A stretch of 64,000 bases of DNA from the NCBI RefSeq assembly GCF_026151205.1, contig NC_087076.1, positions 5,756,902 to 5,820,901 of the forward strand. The letters run 5' to 3'. A program made the position numbers and the translations under genes. The DNA is from Bolinopsis microptera. Its lineage: Eukaryota; Ctenophora; Tentaculata; Lobata; Bolinopsidae. Of this stretch, positions 44,126-56,078 are shown in pieces (the stretch's first letter is position 1; every line of letters begins with the position of its first letter). Under the pieces are notes generated by a model. It worked only from the letters and a program-made list of their open reading frames with translations. It had not been told where the DNA came from and searched no databases.

Positions 44126-45535
44126 TTAATATTGCAAGCTTTATATAGTGAACACAGATTTAATGACAGCTAAAACCGTCCTCAATGGCCGGTGCTTGAT
44201 TCTTTGACTGAAGATATTTCGACCTACGAGTGGCATTTGGATTTCTCTCTGATGAACAAAAGCAAACGAACTGGTACATTAAGTGAGACAGGGAAGATAG
44301 TAGGAGTGTGGAATGGGAGAGCCTTGCTCACAAGATTTGCCTAATCGCTATTGTTCTATTTCGCTCCAATGCCTTGTAGCCCCTCTTTACCCGTTTACCC
44401 ATTGTTTTATGAACGATTAAGTGATTAAAGGGGAAGCAGAGAATCTTTGCGTGTACCCCGAGCAAGGTGTGTGGCATTGCAACTAGAGAACTTACTTGAG
44501 ACGGCACTCTGCAGCATGTAACTTAATGTTGAACTCAAAGCCAGGGTGTAAATGGCGAAACGACCGCCCCCACTAAAAAACTTTTTAAAGATTTTACAAG
44601 CATATTCTTTAAAAATCAGGATATTAGAACAATTTAAGGGGAGAGGGGCGGGAAAATTTAGCGAGTTGGCCGGTTGGCGGCCCACAGGTACGTTTCGTCA
44701 CTGAGTATAAGGATTACACTGTTTATCCACTAAGTAAGAAACCCAAAAATAATGTACTATGAAAATGCTATCCTGACGATGGTCACCTTTTATTTGGAGA
44801 TGGTTTTATACCCTACAAGTGTTGCCAAGCACCGCATATTGCACCTCAAATAATAGTCGAATAACACGAATCGGTTAATTTTTAGGGAAAACAATACAGT
44901 AATACTGATAGTACTTTTTAAATCAGCGTCATCACAAAAGAATCATTTCAAGCCAGAGGCACATATTAGGTGCGGTAAAAAAATCGAAATTATGCGGTAC
45001 CGCACCCGACTATAAAGGTAAAATGTGCGGTAAGGTGCGGTAAATTTTTACCAATTATGCGGCAAATGTGCGGCGATTTTTTCGAAATTTGTGCGGGAAT
45101 TGTGCAGGTTTTTTTTTGCATTTTCTCGAGGACTTTGGAAATTCTAAACGTATAACCGCCGCTCTTATCAAAAATAGGTCTGTTTATGTGTTACTGAGGG
45201 TGTAGTTCTTTACTAAGACCATGATTGAACCTATATTGAGATTCAGTTATCTGGGAACAGTGACTTGATCTGATAGAGATCAGGAATCAGGATACAGTTA
45301 TTTGAAGACGCCTCTTGATAGAGTCGATCAGATCCCATGCGTGATCGCAAATATGTGACACGCTTGTTGGCATTGATCGTCAGTATTTGTGAACCATTTG
45401 ATCCAAGATCCATTAAGCCCACTATAAAGCCAACGCTGCAACGAATAAAGCTCATTACCCTTTACGCCTACTTCTTCTATTATCACCTACGAATGATAAC
45501 TGATACACTATAATCGAAGTACGGTAACGACGAGG
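44126..45535. other. No gene recognised
   Basis: Mixed sequence. 44970-45110 contains many TGCGG / CCGCA words (TGCGGTACCGCACCC, TGTGCGGTAAGGTGCGGTAA), a local low-complexity cluster. Short frames at 44425-44685 and 45243-45455 lack support. Confidence 0.4.
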
Positions 45536-45870
45536 GTTCCATAATGGCCTGGGTCACGGTCCCGAAAGGGCCTGGATCACGGTCCCGAAAGGGCCTGGGT
45601 AACGGTCCCGAAAGGGCCTGGATAACGGTCCCGAAAGGGCCTGGGTAACGGTCCCGAAAGGGCCTGGGTCACGGTCCCGAAAGGGCCTGAGTCACGTGGC
45701 CTAAGAATGAGTTCCAAAAGGGCCTGGGTCACGGTCCCGAAAGGGCCTGGGTCAGGGTCCCGAAAGGGCCTGGGTCTGGGTCCCGAAAGGCCTGGGTCAC
45801 AGTCCCGAAAGGGCCTCGGTCACGTGGTAACCGGGTCACGTGACCTAAGCATGAGTTCCAAAAGGGCCTG
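45536..45870. repeat. 23-bp minisatellite
   Basis: About twelve copies of GGGCCTGGGTCACGGTCCCG AAA with variants (GGATAACGG, GTCTGGG). Interrupted by GTCACGTGGCCTAAGAATGAGTTCCAAAA-type spacers that occur twice, near 45694 and 45832. The plus-strand frame at 45707 is repeat-driven. Confidence 0.85.
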
Positions 45871-46570
45871 GTCAGGGAAGATCGGATTGATTCGATGCTT
45901 GACATCAAATCGTTCTCTGAATTCTGGCGCAGTTTTTGATGCCCTCAAAAATGTTTTTACTCATTTATCTTCAGATCTATTGGACCTCAAAGCCAAACAA
46001 CAAATTAAGGCACATTTTTCGTTTTAAATATTTACTGATTTTTCTAAAATTTTGATAGGAATGTGCTAGTGACTTTTTGAAGAGCGAAAAATAACCGCAA
46101 CTAGCACATTTATTTAGGAGTTATGAACAAAAAAACACCCTAAAATGCTTCCCTTTGAAGTTATGGGAGAAAATGTGATTTTTTGGCTTTGCAGATAAAA
46201 AATCATATTTTTGTCCATCAAATTTGTTTGGAAATTTTGCGCTTTCCTAAGGCTAAGTTAGTGGACCCAAATTCAGAAGTAAATTTACAAATTTCGAAGG
46301 TAAGATTGATTACCAGTTGCAGTTCCATGTATGTAATTTTATGGTTTTGTTTTCAGCCAGTAACTGTGCAGTTGGGGCTGTCGAGAACTCCACAAATCTA
46401 CACATTAGAAGTTATAAGCCAGGTAGATTCAGATATTATCCGTCTCTTCTATTCAGGATATACTTATAGTTTCCAACCTATCCTTCACCTCTTTTGACCA
46501 CTGGTACTACCACTTAACATTCTCTAAATTTGCTCTTCACTTCAATTTTTCTGAACGAGTTATCGGATTG
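45871..46570. other. No gene recognised
   Basis: Frames at 45707-46027 and 46183-46497 extend here but show no domain or convincing splice structure. Confidence 0.4.
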
Positions 46571-46815
46571 TTGTAGGTTTACAACCTACCAGGACGCGCG
46601 CCAATATATGGAACAGATATTTTACGAGTATCACCCGTTAATCGGATTGCAAATCTTCAAACTTGTACAATAACGAATAACACAATAAAACCACTTTAAC
46701 TAGATGACTAACAGAATTTAATTGATTAGCGCTGGAACCATCGCCTGTTAAACTTATTCGTATGAATTTAACGGGTCCAACTCGGCGCGCGTCCTGGTAG
46801 GTTGTAAACCTACAA
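46571..46815. mobile_element. 245-bp MITE with internally palindromic TIRs
   Basis: TTGTAGGTTTACAACCTACC AGGACGCGCGCC at the left is inverted at the right. Each TIR holds its own palindrome (GTAGGTTTACAACCTAC apart from the centre), so each end could form a separate small hairpin. Non-coding interior. Confidence 0.8.
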
Positions 46816-47174
46816 GTATGAATAAACTTCCAGTAGAATTCACTTTAAAAGCTTAACATCGGCTCTAAAAGTGCGTTGTGCTTTCTCCTAGCTAAAATAT
46901 CAACAAATTATCAACCGTAAAATAAAAACATGATACTCTTAAAACGATGAAGGCGATGACAAGGAATTTAACGTGACGACTTGGCCAGTTATTACTTTTA
47001 TCCAGCAATAGTTATAGTATTAGATATACAAGAAGATAGGTCATGACCCCATAGATTATATCATGCAAGAAAGAAACACGATAAAAAACACTTTTTATCG
47101 GAATATTCGCCAAGTCAATAATCAAACAGTCCCACCAGAAGAAGTCTAGTTTATTCTTTTCAGTTTGAATTATA

Positions 47175-48158
47175 TTAGCAGATGTATCCAACAGATATCC
47201 ATTCTACATTCCAACCCCAGGACGCAGCCCTTCCTCCAACTGGATAATACGATGATGATGGTCCACCTACAACCATATCAAAAGATGTTGTGGTTGTGGT
47301 GTAGACTGCAGCAAGACCAGTAGCTTTACAATGATAAAAGTTTCCCTCAACCGAGGTGGTGACAGTTGGTACCTTGACAAACCCGCAGTCGCTAATGTCC
47401 ACACTCACCCGGACACTGGTAGAAGAAGCATCAATCCAATTTGTGGTGCCTCGACCAGTGGTTCCAGAACATACTCTAGCACATCCAGCCTCACCTGCTT
47501 CTTCCTCCCCACTCACTATCATCACCTCCCTAGGGGCAGCTTTTAGGTCCGCCATGTCTTCCTCAACTGAGGTCTTCAGGTTCGCCATTTCACTATCAAC
47601 TGTGGTCTTCAGGTTCGCCATCTTTTCCTCAGCTGAAGTCTTCGAGTCAGCCATATCTTCCTCGACTGAGGTCATCAGGTTGGTCATCTTTTCCTCAACG
47701 GAAGTCTTCAGGTTCGCCCTCTCTTCCTCAACTGTGGTCTTCAGGTTTCGCATATCGGCTTTGGTATCAGCAAATGAGATGGTCAGATCAGAAACATTTT
47801 CCGTGAGCTTAGTAACGAGGTCGTTTAGTAAGATTATGCTCTGCATTGATGAGTGGAGTAAATCCTTGAGGTCAGCCACATCGTCTTCGTCCTGAAATTT
47901 GACTAGGATAAACAAGGTTTTAGAAGAAATTCATGGTTAGATTTGAAGAACTTGTTGGTGACCAAGGTATTAAAAAGAATACGAGATATTAGCTTTTAAA
48001 CGAAGAACTCGCTTTTATATTTGGAACTACTAGTAAAGAAACCATAATAAGTTTAATATCTAACTTACTATGATGTTATTTCTGGGCGAGTTGTTAGTAC
48101 TTGATACTGAAGCTAATAAGAACATAAATCCAAGTATCTTGTTTACTTGAGAAGCCAT
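47175..48158 (-). CDS. Secreted coiled-coil protein with C-terminal beta-rich domain
   Basis: Exon 1 (48069-48158) encodes MASQVNKILGFMFLLASVSS, a signal peptide, and ends in phase 0 at GTAAGT. Exon 2 (47175-47891) begins DEDDVADLKDLL after an AATTTCAG acceptor; total about 268 residues. Residues about 35-150 form a coiled coil containing five or six repeats of an 11-15-residue unit (NLKTSVEEKMA and variants). The C-terminal ~95 residues hold NWIDASSTSVRVSVDISDCG, a VTTSVEGN...H segment, AVYTTTTTSFDM and WNVEWISVGYIC. I recognise this arrangement as recurring in secreted invertebrate proteins but cannot name the domain or its ligand. The coiled coil suggests an oligomer presenting several C-terminal heads. 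Confidence 0.75.
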
Positions 48159-48572
48159 TAGAAGAAGCTGATTGTTCTTCCTTCAAGGTTGAATTTTATA
48201 GAAAATTTCTTAGTTTTCAATATTTATCATCACTCAATTTTGTGAACGTACTGTTTAAAGGGAAAAAAGCTTCTGAATCATAACGGATCTGAAGATGCTT
48301 CAAATCTCAGATCATACAGAAACATTTGATAAATAATAGGTGAAAGTTGACGTGTTCAAAAATTGTAAGCGCGTACAGAAACTTTCGTAAAACTAAAACT
48401 ACACGGAGAAAAGTTGCAACCCTATGGAATCTTATATTGGCTGAATCAAACTTCGGTAAAGATCTCGAATAAAAGCACTGACACTCCGGCTCGGATAATA
48501 CGTTGTGGATGGATTTACAGTGCCCTAATTCAAAACGTAATTAGCCTAAACCTAGTGAACCTATTGAGAAGT

Positions 48573-48671
48573 TTAGCCAGACATGGGACAGCCAGTCAGA
48601 TTGATATTTTCATAGAAGATGACGGATCTTATTGGAAGGTCGTCGTCAATTTCCAGAATGATCTCATTTAA
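48573..48671 (+). pseudogene. Orphan fragment of lectin-like exon
   Basis: TTTAGCCAGACATGGGACAG through ATAGAAGATGACGGATC is nearly the same DNA as the minus-strand exon 24086-24212. The translation ARHGTASQIDIFIEDDGS compares with ARHGTASQIDTFIENNGS. It diverges after about 48640, and no downstream WW/RIDG exon follows on this strand nearby. It lies divergently upstream of the coiled-coil gene. Confidence 0.6.
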
Positions 48672-48879
48672 GGAACTGAAGATAAATCCGAATAATACGA
48701 CAAAAATGGTCAAATTTGGTAAAATTACGCGACTTTTACAGCTACTTTTGCTCCAAAAGCCGCGCACCATCAAATATGGCACCTAGGCGAAACTCACTGA
48801 TCTTTCCAAAAAGGTATGACAAATTTGGTATTGTGAAAATTCTCACAGTTTCGAGGAAACAGTGGTTTTTAAAGGTTAC

Positions 48880-49470
48880 TGCGTGTTGTTAATGCTTCGA
48901 ATAAAGCACAGGTTAGTTTTTATTTTTTTTTCCCCTGGTTCCTGGCGCGTTGTTATGCTTCTAATAAAGCACAGGTTTAGTTACCATGGTTACTGCGTGT
49001 TGTTATGCTTCTAATAAACACAGGTTAGTTACCATGGGTTACTGTGTGTTGTTTATGTTGTTATAGTTATTATAAAAGGTGAGTATAGTTACCTGTTTAG
49101 TGTGGGGGGGGGGGGGGGGGGGGTGGGTGGGGGGTGGGTGGGGGACACAGAGTTACTAATAACCTTTTTACAGATAGTAGTGTATTGATATGTTAACCAG
49201 GTTACAAGTACCTAACTTGTTTACCAATGATTACAAGTATAATAATCTTGTAACCAAGGTTTCAAGTATAGTAAATCTTGTACCATGGTTACAAGTACAG
49301 TAAAATCTTGTTACCATGGTTACAAAGTATATTAATCTGTAACCATGGTTACAAGTATAGTATCTTGATACCATGTTCAAGTATAGTAATATCCTGTTAC
49401 CATAGTTACAAGTACAGTAATCTTGTTACTCATGGTTACCGAATGTTTGGTTTCAGGTTTATCGCGCTGA
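48880..49470. repeat. Noisy ACCATGGTTACAAGTA / GTTATGCTTCTAATAAA repeats and poly-G run
   Basis: Two short units repeat with many single-base indels: GTTACTGCGTGTTGTTATGC (48880-49070) and ATGGTTACAAGTATAGTAAT (49190-49450). An interrupted G run lies at 49106-49143. The indel-rich variation is unlike the substitution-type variation of other arrays in the window. Confidence 0.7.
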
Positions 49471-49839
49471 AAGCCTAGGCAAATGGACGTTATGAACGGT
49501 GGTAAGTGGTGGAGAAGTTGGCGAACGTTCAATCTGGGCCAGTTACAAAGACAAGAAACATATCTCTTCCTGGAGGTAATATATCGTTTTACCCCACCCC
49601 CCCCCCCAGTGCAGTGGTCCTGTACAGTTGGTCCGTAATGTAGAGCCAAGGTGCATAATGTTCTTGCTTTAAGATTTCTCCTCTGCCGTTACCATGGAAC
49701 ACTCCTTCATTTTCAGACGACTAGAACAGACAGGTATTTAACGGGGCCAGTAGAGCGCAGTTATCTAACAGCGGGACCAGCTAATATATACCGGTTACTC
49801 CTCCTCCTCCTCAACACTTCAGTCAACAGGGTAGGAAGG
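49471..49839. other. No gene recognised
   Basis: Includes a C run at 49594-49608. Short frames only. Confidence 0.4.
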
Positions 49840-50440
49840 AACCGACCTGGACGACTTGTAGTGACGTCAGAGTGTCGGTCTCCTTGGTAACCTGCGTGAT
49901 ATGCACGTGTTTGCAACGAGGTAGGAGGAACCACTGACGCTTGTATGACGTCAGAGTGTCCGTCTCCTTGTAACTGCGTGATATCTCACGCGTGTTTTGC
50001 AACGAGGGTGAAGGAGGAACCGACCGAGACGCCTTGTAGTGACTCAGAGTGTCGTCTCCTTGGATAACAGCGTGTATCACGTGTTTGGCAACGAGGGTAG
50101 GAGGAACCGACCTGACGCGCCTTGTAGTGACGTCAAGTTTCGTCTCCTGGTAACTGCGTGATATCACTGTTTGCAACGAGGGTAGGGAGAACCGCCCTGA
50201 CGCCTTGTAGTGACGTCAGAGTTTCGTCTCCTTGGTAACTGCGTCATATCACTTGTTTTGCAACAGGTAGGAGGAACCGACCTGACGCCTTGTAGTGACG
50301 TCAGAGGTTGTCTCCTTGGTAACTGCGGATATCACGTGTTTGAACGAGGTAGAGGAACCAACCTGAACGCCTTGTAGTGACGTCATTAGTGTCGTCTCCT
50401 TGGGAACTGCGTGATACACTGTTTGTTACGTCCACGTGAT
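49840..50440. repeat. ~83-bp tandem repeat with indel noise
   Basis: Seven units share GGAACCGACCTGACGCCTTG, TAGTGACGTCAGAG, TCTCCTTGGTAACTGCGTGA and TATCACGTGTTTGCAACGAG. Almost every copy lacks or adds single bases at different places (for example TCGTCTCCTGG and GTCGTCTCCTTGG). Confidence 0.85.
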
Positions 50441-51375
50441 TTACAGACCAGGGGCCTTGTAATTCCTGACGGAGGTGATTTGATTTTGAGAGCTGGACTC
50501 CCAATAAGCTGTTAAGAAAACTTAGTGTAGCCAGGCTAGTTTTATAAGCCAATTAACTCATTAGCCCATTAACTATTTTGTTAATAGTTAAAGACCAATT
50601 AAGTAAGTTTTTAATTGAATCGTTGTTGGGATGTGGGTTTTTTGGTATGGGCTTTTTCTCGTGGAGATTATTAAAATTATGTTGCCAGGGGTACAGCACC
50701 CAATCATTCACTCAAACATGGATTTGACGGTTCTTAATCTTAGTTTTCAATGTTTATTTTGATAGATGCAGTAACCATGTAACACAGCAGTGGTGATACA
50801 ATATCAACATGGTTACACCTGCTTCAGTGGTTTCTCTGCCATGATCTGGTTACCTGGTTACAGTAGCACAGGTACCATGGTGATGTTCTAAATACTCTTC
50901 AGATAAACAGTTTTCATTATCATATTTGTTTTGATGAAGAGCAAATAACGTCGTTCTGGTATAGCTCTTGTTTTGTAAGTTATTGGATCAGTGATTTTTC
51001 TTTTTAATACTGTCACGTAATGTAAGAGACTAAATTAAACGTTTAGAGATGTGGTTTCATCTACCAGTCGTAGCTCAATTAAGAAAATTTTACTGTTCAG
51101 TTAGTTTAAGGTTGATCATCAAATATGACAATCTCTCGACCCTCCACTTATAAATAAAGCAGTTAATTGTCAGCAGAGGGATTTAAAAAGTTGTTGGTGT
51201 TTATTTGGAAAGGCGTTGTTATGACAACTAATGACGTGATTTAGTTTGTAATTGTGAGTTGATATATTGATAAGTTACCACTGATTTACAATTTTTTCTG
51301 TTTTGAAGAAGAATTGTCCAGGGGCCGTTTCTTTACACCGACAGTACGAGGTTGCCATAATTAACTTGAGAAGCA
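50441..51375. other. No gene recognised
   Basis: AT-rich sequence without supported features. ACCATGGT-type words occur again at 50815-50880. Confidence 0.4.
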
Positions 51376-51379
51376 AAGA

Positions 51380-51545
51380 ATTCACAAACATGTGAATAAG
51401 AAAATAACATTTGTTACTGTGAATGTTTTAACAAAACATGGTTGAATAAGAAAATAATATTTGTTACTGTGAATATTTAACAAACATGATTGATAGAGAG
51501 AATAATATTTGTTACTGTGAATATTCAGCAAACATTTTTGGTAAG
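51380..51545. repeat. ~59-bp tandem repeat, three copies
   Basis: Units contain AATAATATTTGTTACTGTGA followed by ATATT(T/C)A(A/G)CAAACAT, with modest divergence. Confidence 0.75.
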
Positions 51546-51894
51546 AGAGAAAATAACAAGTTGTTAGGTGATTATTAAGCAGCAGCATGCACAGAACCAT
51601 GGTTACTGCTTCCCACGGGAATCTGACCACTACTTCTACTTCCAATACCATGTGTTTTATCACGCCATGTATAAACAATAACATTATTATTATCAAACTT
51701 TACACAAATCCGAAGTAAGTAACATAAACAATCCTAGGACTGATAAGTCTACAATGTTAGAACTCAGAAAAAAACTAACCCAAAAAAGTTAAAGTATCAA
51801 GAACTAAACAAATTGCTCCACATGTTTTTCTGGTTGGACGGCTTTACGTAAGTCGTAGTTCTGTCCATATCTGTCAAATTAGTATTACATAAAT

Positions 51895-53515
51895 TCATAT
51901 TTCTTTATTATTTACATCACTCAAAATGGTTTTGAAAATACTGATCTGATGTCTACCAACTCTATCCTCGAGCATTTCAGCGAGACTTAGCAACCCTCCT
52001 CTTTTAATTGGATCACCCAACAACGAGCATAAAGTACTCGTTAACGATGAATCGGGGATAAGTGGAGTCAGGATCCGCCTCAAATGTTTGCGCTGGACAT
52101 ACATCCACTTTCTGAAGGATTTTATCTGAGCGGCCTCAGCTATTGCAGTTGTACAGCAGTAGTATACTGGGTGACAAGGGCCACGTATAACTTCACTTTG
52201 TGTCCATGAAATTCGGGACTTTCTTCCAGCAAACTTTGTTGTACTTACTAAAGCACCATTAGCTATGAATAGATACAGCGGTGAATAATGTCAGATTTGC
52301 TGCAAAGTCTGGATCCCAGTGACACAACCTTCCCCATGCCCTACCAGTACCTCTTAATGGCTCTCCTGTCTCTTCGACATCTGGTTTGCTGCTATAGAGC
52401 AACGGACAAATTCCAGGTCTTGCTTCGTTACAAGTACACCCATTCAGCCAAAATTCTCTGCAAATAGGCAGCATCTCACGGCAGAATTTTCTTCGGCGTC
52501 ATCACCGAATCTGCATCATCTGCAGACTCCCATTATATTGGCAAGAGGAGAGTCTGGGTCAAAAGGAGGGTTTGTTCGCAGGTAGTGAAATGAAACATAC
52601 TCTTAGGTGTACAGAGCGCCAGCAAAGTATAGAGTAAACTGCCCCTGAAGCCTGCATCACCTTGGAAAGATCCTTGGAGGGTTTCAAACTCCAGAGAGAT
52701 GGTTTCGTCAATCTTAATTCGAGTTCTTGTATTTGACACAAATACCTGCTAACCTGATGTCAATTGTTGCAGCAACCAGCTTCCTTTAGCAAGTCAAGAA
52801 TGACTGGGCGCTTTAAGGTTTGTGTCAAAAGCTGATCTCAGATCGGATGCCCCTTTTTGGAGAATTTCCAATCTTTTTCTCACGTCACTACAGATATAAG
52901 TACGGCGTTGGGTCCCTACAAATATGCAGCACAATTGTGACCTGCCTTGTACGCATTTTGCAAGGGTCCAGTATACTCAAGTCCTCAGCTATCTGTCTCC
53001 TGACCCTGTGAAGTGTTGATAAGGGACAAGAGCTTCTAGTACCGTTTGAGTAGACATAGGGCCTGAGACCTTATAGGCGTTGGGTTTGTCAGGCTTCTGC
53101 AGTGGGTGCCAAATATCCCTCTGTAAAAGATGGAACATTTCAATTACGCTCAAAAGATGGTTAATGAGGGTACAGCTATTGTCGTAGAAATTTTTAGAGC
53201 ATAGTTTAAGGAGGTAGTGGTAAAAAGCTGATCTGGGCCTACTGCCTTCCCATTCTTCAACTTTGGAGGCTGCATAGTGTACTTCTTTACATTGTATAGG
53301 AGTCTGAAGGGTCGAGAGGTCCATGAAGGGTTGCAAAGGGTATTGGACGGGCATAGTGTTTGCAAAACCCATTCACGGACAATGGCAGCCTTTCTCTTCT
53401 CGTTTTCCCACGAGCTGATGCTGCGTTGACACTGATATTGGTTTCTCTTGTTTATCAGTGGCAAGGCACGTGTGGCTTCAAACGTACGCTCCGTGTCATC
53501 AGCGTAGTATAGCAT
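51895..53515 (-). pseudogene. LINE reverse transcriptase, scrambled by frameshifts
   Basis: Read on the minus strand from 53515 downwards, pieces appear in the right order in different frames: KLKNGKAVGPDQL; NHLLSVIEMFHLLQRDIWHP LQKPDKPN; LQGSFQGDAGFRGSLLYTLL; SADDADSVMTP, the decayed catalytic YADD box at about 52520; a thumb-like FWLNGCTCNEARPG; and the tail YVQRKHLRRILTPLIPDSSL and LAEMLEDRVGRHQISIF. This is the RT fingers, palm and tail of a non-LTR element. The clade is not assigned. Fossil copy. Confidence 0.65.
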
Positions 53516-54280
53516 CTACTAGCTTGTTAGCATGTCTGTCTCAATTTCTTTTGAGGCGTTTTGTTGATGCTGTTTCTTGATTTATTAATGTTGCGTCGTC
53601 GCAATTCTGTCCTATCACGCAGCCATGTGTCATCAGTGAAGTAGCAGCTTGTGTCTTATCTGACATGCACATACTTGAGGGTCTGATTGAATGTTGAGTT
53701 TTTCTGTTTTTCAGTCTCATACCCACTGTGTTAGACGCAGCAGTTTTAACAGTGCCCAATAACTGGCTCAAAGCCGGCTTTAACGGGTTAGGGGGAGTGG
53801 TAGGCTCTATTTTGCTGTGTGACAGCTTGGTGAATACGGGTTCTGTTACTCCTTAGTTGCAGACCAGGGACGTTGTGGTTGTACTTTAATACGGTCTGAG
53901 GTTTCTGCTTTTGTAGAGCTAGTTTTTCTTTCTTGCCTGAGATCTATGGTAGTTTTTCACTATTTGTGATCTAGTGTAGTTTTTCCCACCATAAAGCCCT
54001 GGCATCACTCAAGAAAGCAGTACTGCGAACCGCACAACTAAAATCAATCTGTAGAGAAATCTAAAGGAAAACTTTTCTTGGTCTTTTTATCTTTGACCCA
54101 ACCGTTCTGGTTAGTGATGGACGACTGGGAAATGGCGAAATGCAGTATTGCAGCAATAAGTTATTGGAACACAAGAAAGTACAACACCTCTCACCGTTTC
54201 ATTCCTCTACCAACGCCGTCCCTTCCTAAGTTCTTATGAGGCCACTGCAGTGCGTAACGATGGGCCCGCGGCCCCTGGCT
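53516..54280. other. No gene recognised
   Basis: Possibly the 5' continuation of the minus-strand LINE remnant (frame 53541-53771), but no motif was recognised. Confidence 0.35.
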
Positions 54281-54310
54281 GTGCGGGGGGGGGGGGGGGG
54301 GTGGGGGGGC
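54281..54310. repeat. Interrupted poly-G run
   Basis: G run broken by single T and C bases, similar to runs at 49106, 58588 and 60319. Confidence 0.8.
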
Positions 54311-55400
54311 GTGTTAGTGGGGCGACAAAAAATCGTCGTTTTGAATGTGGGACAATTTCGAAAACTTAACTAAAGTACTAGACAAAGCTGCGCGTTTGTG
54401 CTCTAGATATACACTTTTTTAGAGATTTTACGGCATAGCCTCTAAAATCACCTAACCCAAAAATTGGCATTTTCTTCCGCCCCACTTCAGAAGACCAGAT
54501 TTTTTGTTTCTATGATATTTTACTTTTTTCCACCTTCTTCAGTCCACCCTCACCCTCACACACCCTCTTTGAAACCACTCTATTATATATATAATTATAT
54601 GATAGAGTGGTAGTATATAGTTGATTATATATATTCAACTAGTCACCCCATCATCTCCTGCTGAAGACAATATTCACATATTTCGAAAGCTCCTGCTAAT
54701 AAAAACTTTTCGTATCATTCATATGTTTCAAGAACTTCCTAACTATTGAAATCATTACTTTGATTTTAAAGTTTATTAATAATTATAAAATATTAAGTGA
54801 ACGTACACTTCCTAACTATAAAAAAAACACCCTTTCGATCTATATCTACAGATCTACCACACTACTGATCTTCCGGTGTTATCGCATATCGGATATTATG
54901 TCACTAATTATACGTATAGCATAACAAATAGGTAAAATAAAATCATTCCTCCAGACCACAAAAATGCAAATAAAATCTTATTCTCCAAAGGTCATCCGCT
55001 CGTTGGGTCTATAATGGCCACGTATAAATTTTATCATGGTCACGATTAATACTAACATATTAGAGTATTAGGTAAGGTCAGAGGGTTCTTTTGTTTTGCA
55101 ATGACGACAATAGAATAAGTCTTTTACATCTCATAGAGTTAACCCTTTACATCTTCTAATGTGAATTATTACTTGTTACGTTTCCGATGAAATGCCTGAT
55201 GGTTGCGTGTATTGCAACAAAAGGAAAATGCACTTTTCAGGAAAAAATAACATTTTCTCAAGGAATCATCAAAAATCTCATCAGAAACATCACCAAATGC
55301 GACTCCTAAGCATTATTCCTATTATACATTATATATTTAGTCTTTGCCAAAATTGATTGCAGTTTTGAGTTTGATAATTTTATCGCAATTAAATCTCATT
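54311..55400. repeat. AT-rich region with diverged copy of the 58.2-60.2 kb unit
   Basis: 54950-55400 shares phrases with 58190-58470 and 60000-60190: TGGTCACGATTAATA, ATTGACTGCAGTTTTGA-like and GTCACGATTG-like segments. It is an older third copy. 54585-54650 is an AT-rich palindromic stretch (TATATATAATTATATGATAG). Confidence 0.45.
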
Positions 55401-55874
55401 CAGTTTGAGTCGACTTGAAATTTAACCTTTTAACTAGTGGAATTAAACTGGAATTAAACTGGAATTAAACTTAAATAGTCAAAGGGAACACTAACGGACC
55501 CGTCGTGACAATACATCAATGAAATAAATAAGATAATTATAAGAAAATCATAAATAAGACCCAAAACACGTTAAAAAAGTTAACTTCACTACAATCTGTA
55601 CGAAAAAGAAACAAGATCAAATATAATAATTTAACCGGATAAAAGTGAATAATGCACCGATAAGGTAATAAATTATGCAGGAGAGGTTTATAAAATTCAC
55701 AAAGTTACTCCAAAAGTCAAAAATACACTATCAAGAAAGATTACACACAAACTCAAAGACGGGCGTAAATTATGCAACTGTAACTCCGAATGAAAACAGT
55801 TCGAACACTCATTTAAGGGACACTGGGGTAGTTAGAATGTCCTTAAGACAGTGACTCGGAATCATTACCGGATG
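55401..55874. other. No gene recognised
   Basis: AT-rich. GGAATTAAACT is repeated three times at 55438-55470. No coding support. Confidence 0.4.
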
Positions 55875-56078
55875 TGTTAGATCAAGCTCTGAAGCTGCTG
55901 ATTAAGTAGCTGCTGATTAATTAGTAGCTGCTGATTAAGTAGCTGCTGATTAAGTAGCTGCTGATTAAGTAGCTGCTGATTAAGTAGCTGCTGATTAAGT
56001 AGCTGCTGATTAAGTAGCTGCTGATTAAGTAGCTGCTGATTAAGTAGCTGCTGATTAAGTAGCTGCTGATTAAGTAGC
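55875..56078. repeat. 15-bp minisatellite, left block
   Basis: About 13 copies of TAGCTGCTGATTAAG, one expanded with TTAGTAGCTG. The same unit resumes at 57204, on the other side of the retroelement ORF. The minus-strand LLNQQ frame is an artefact of the 15-bp period. Confidence 0.95.

Noticed and set aside
47356-47895. 179-residue plus-strand frame
   Set aside because: Antisense shadow of the repeated coiled-coil codons; the minus strand has signal peptide and splice support.
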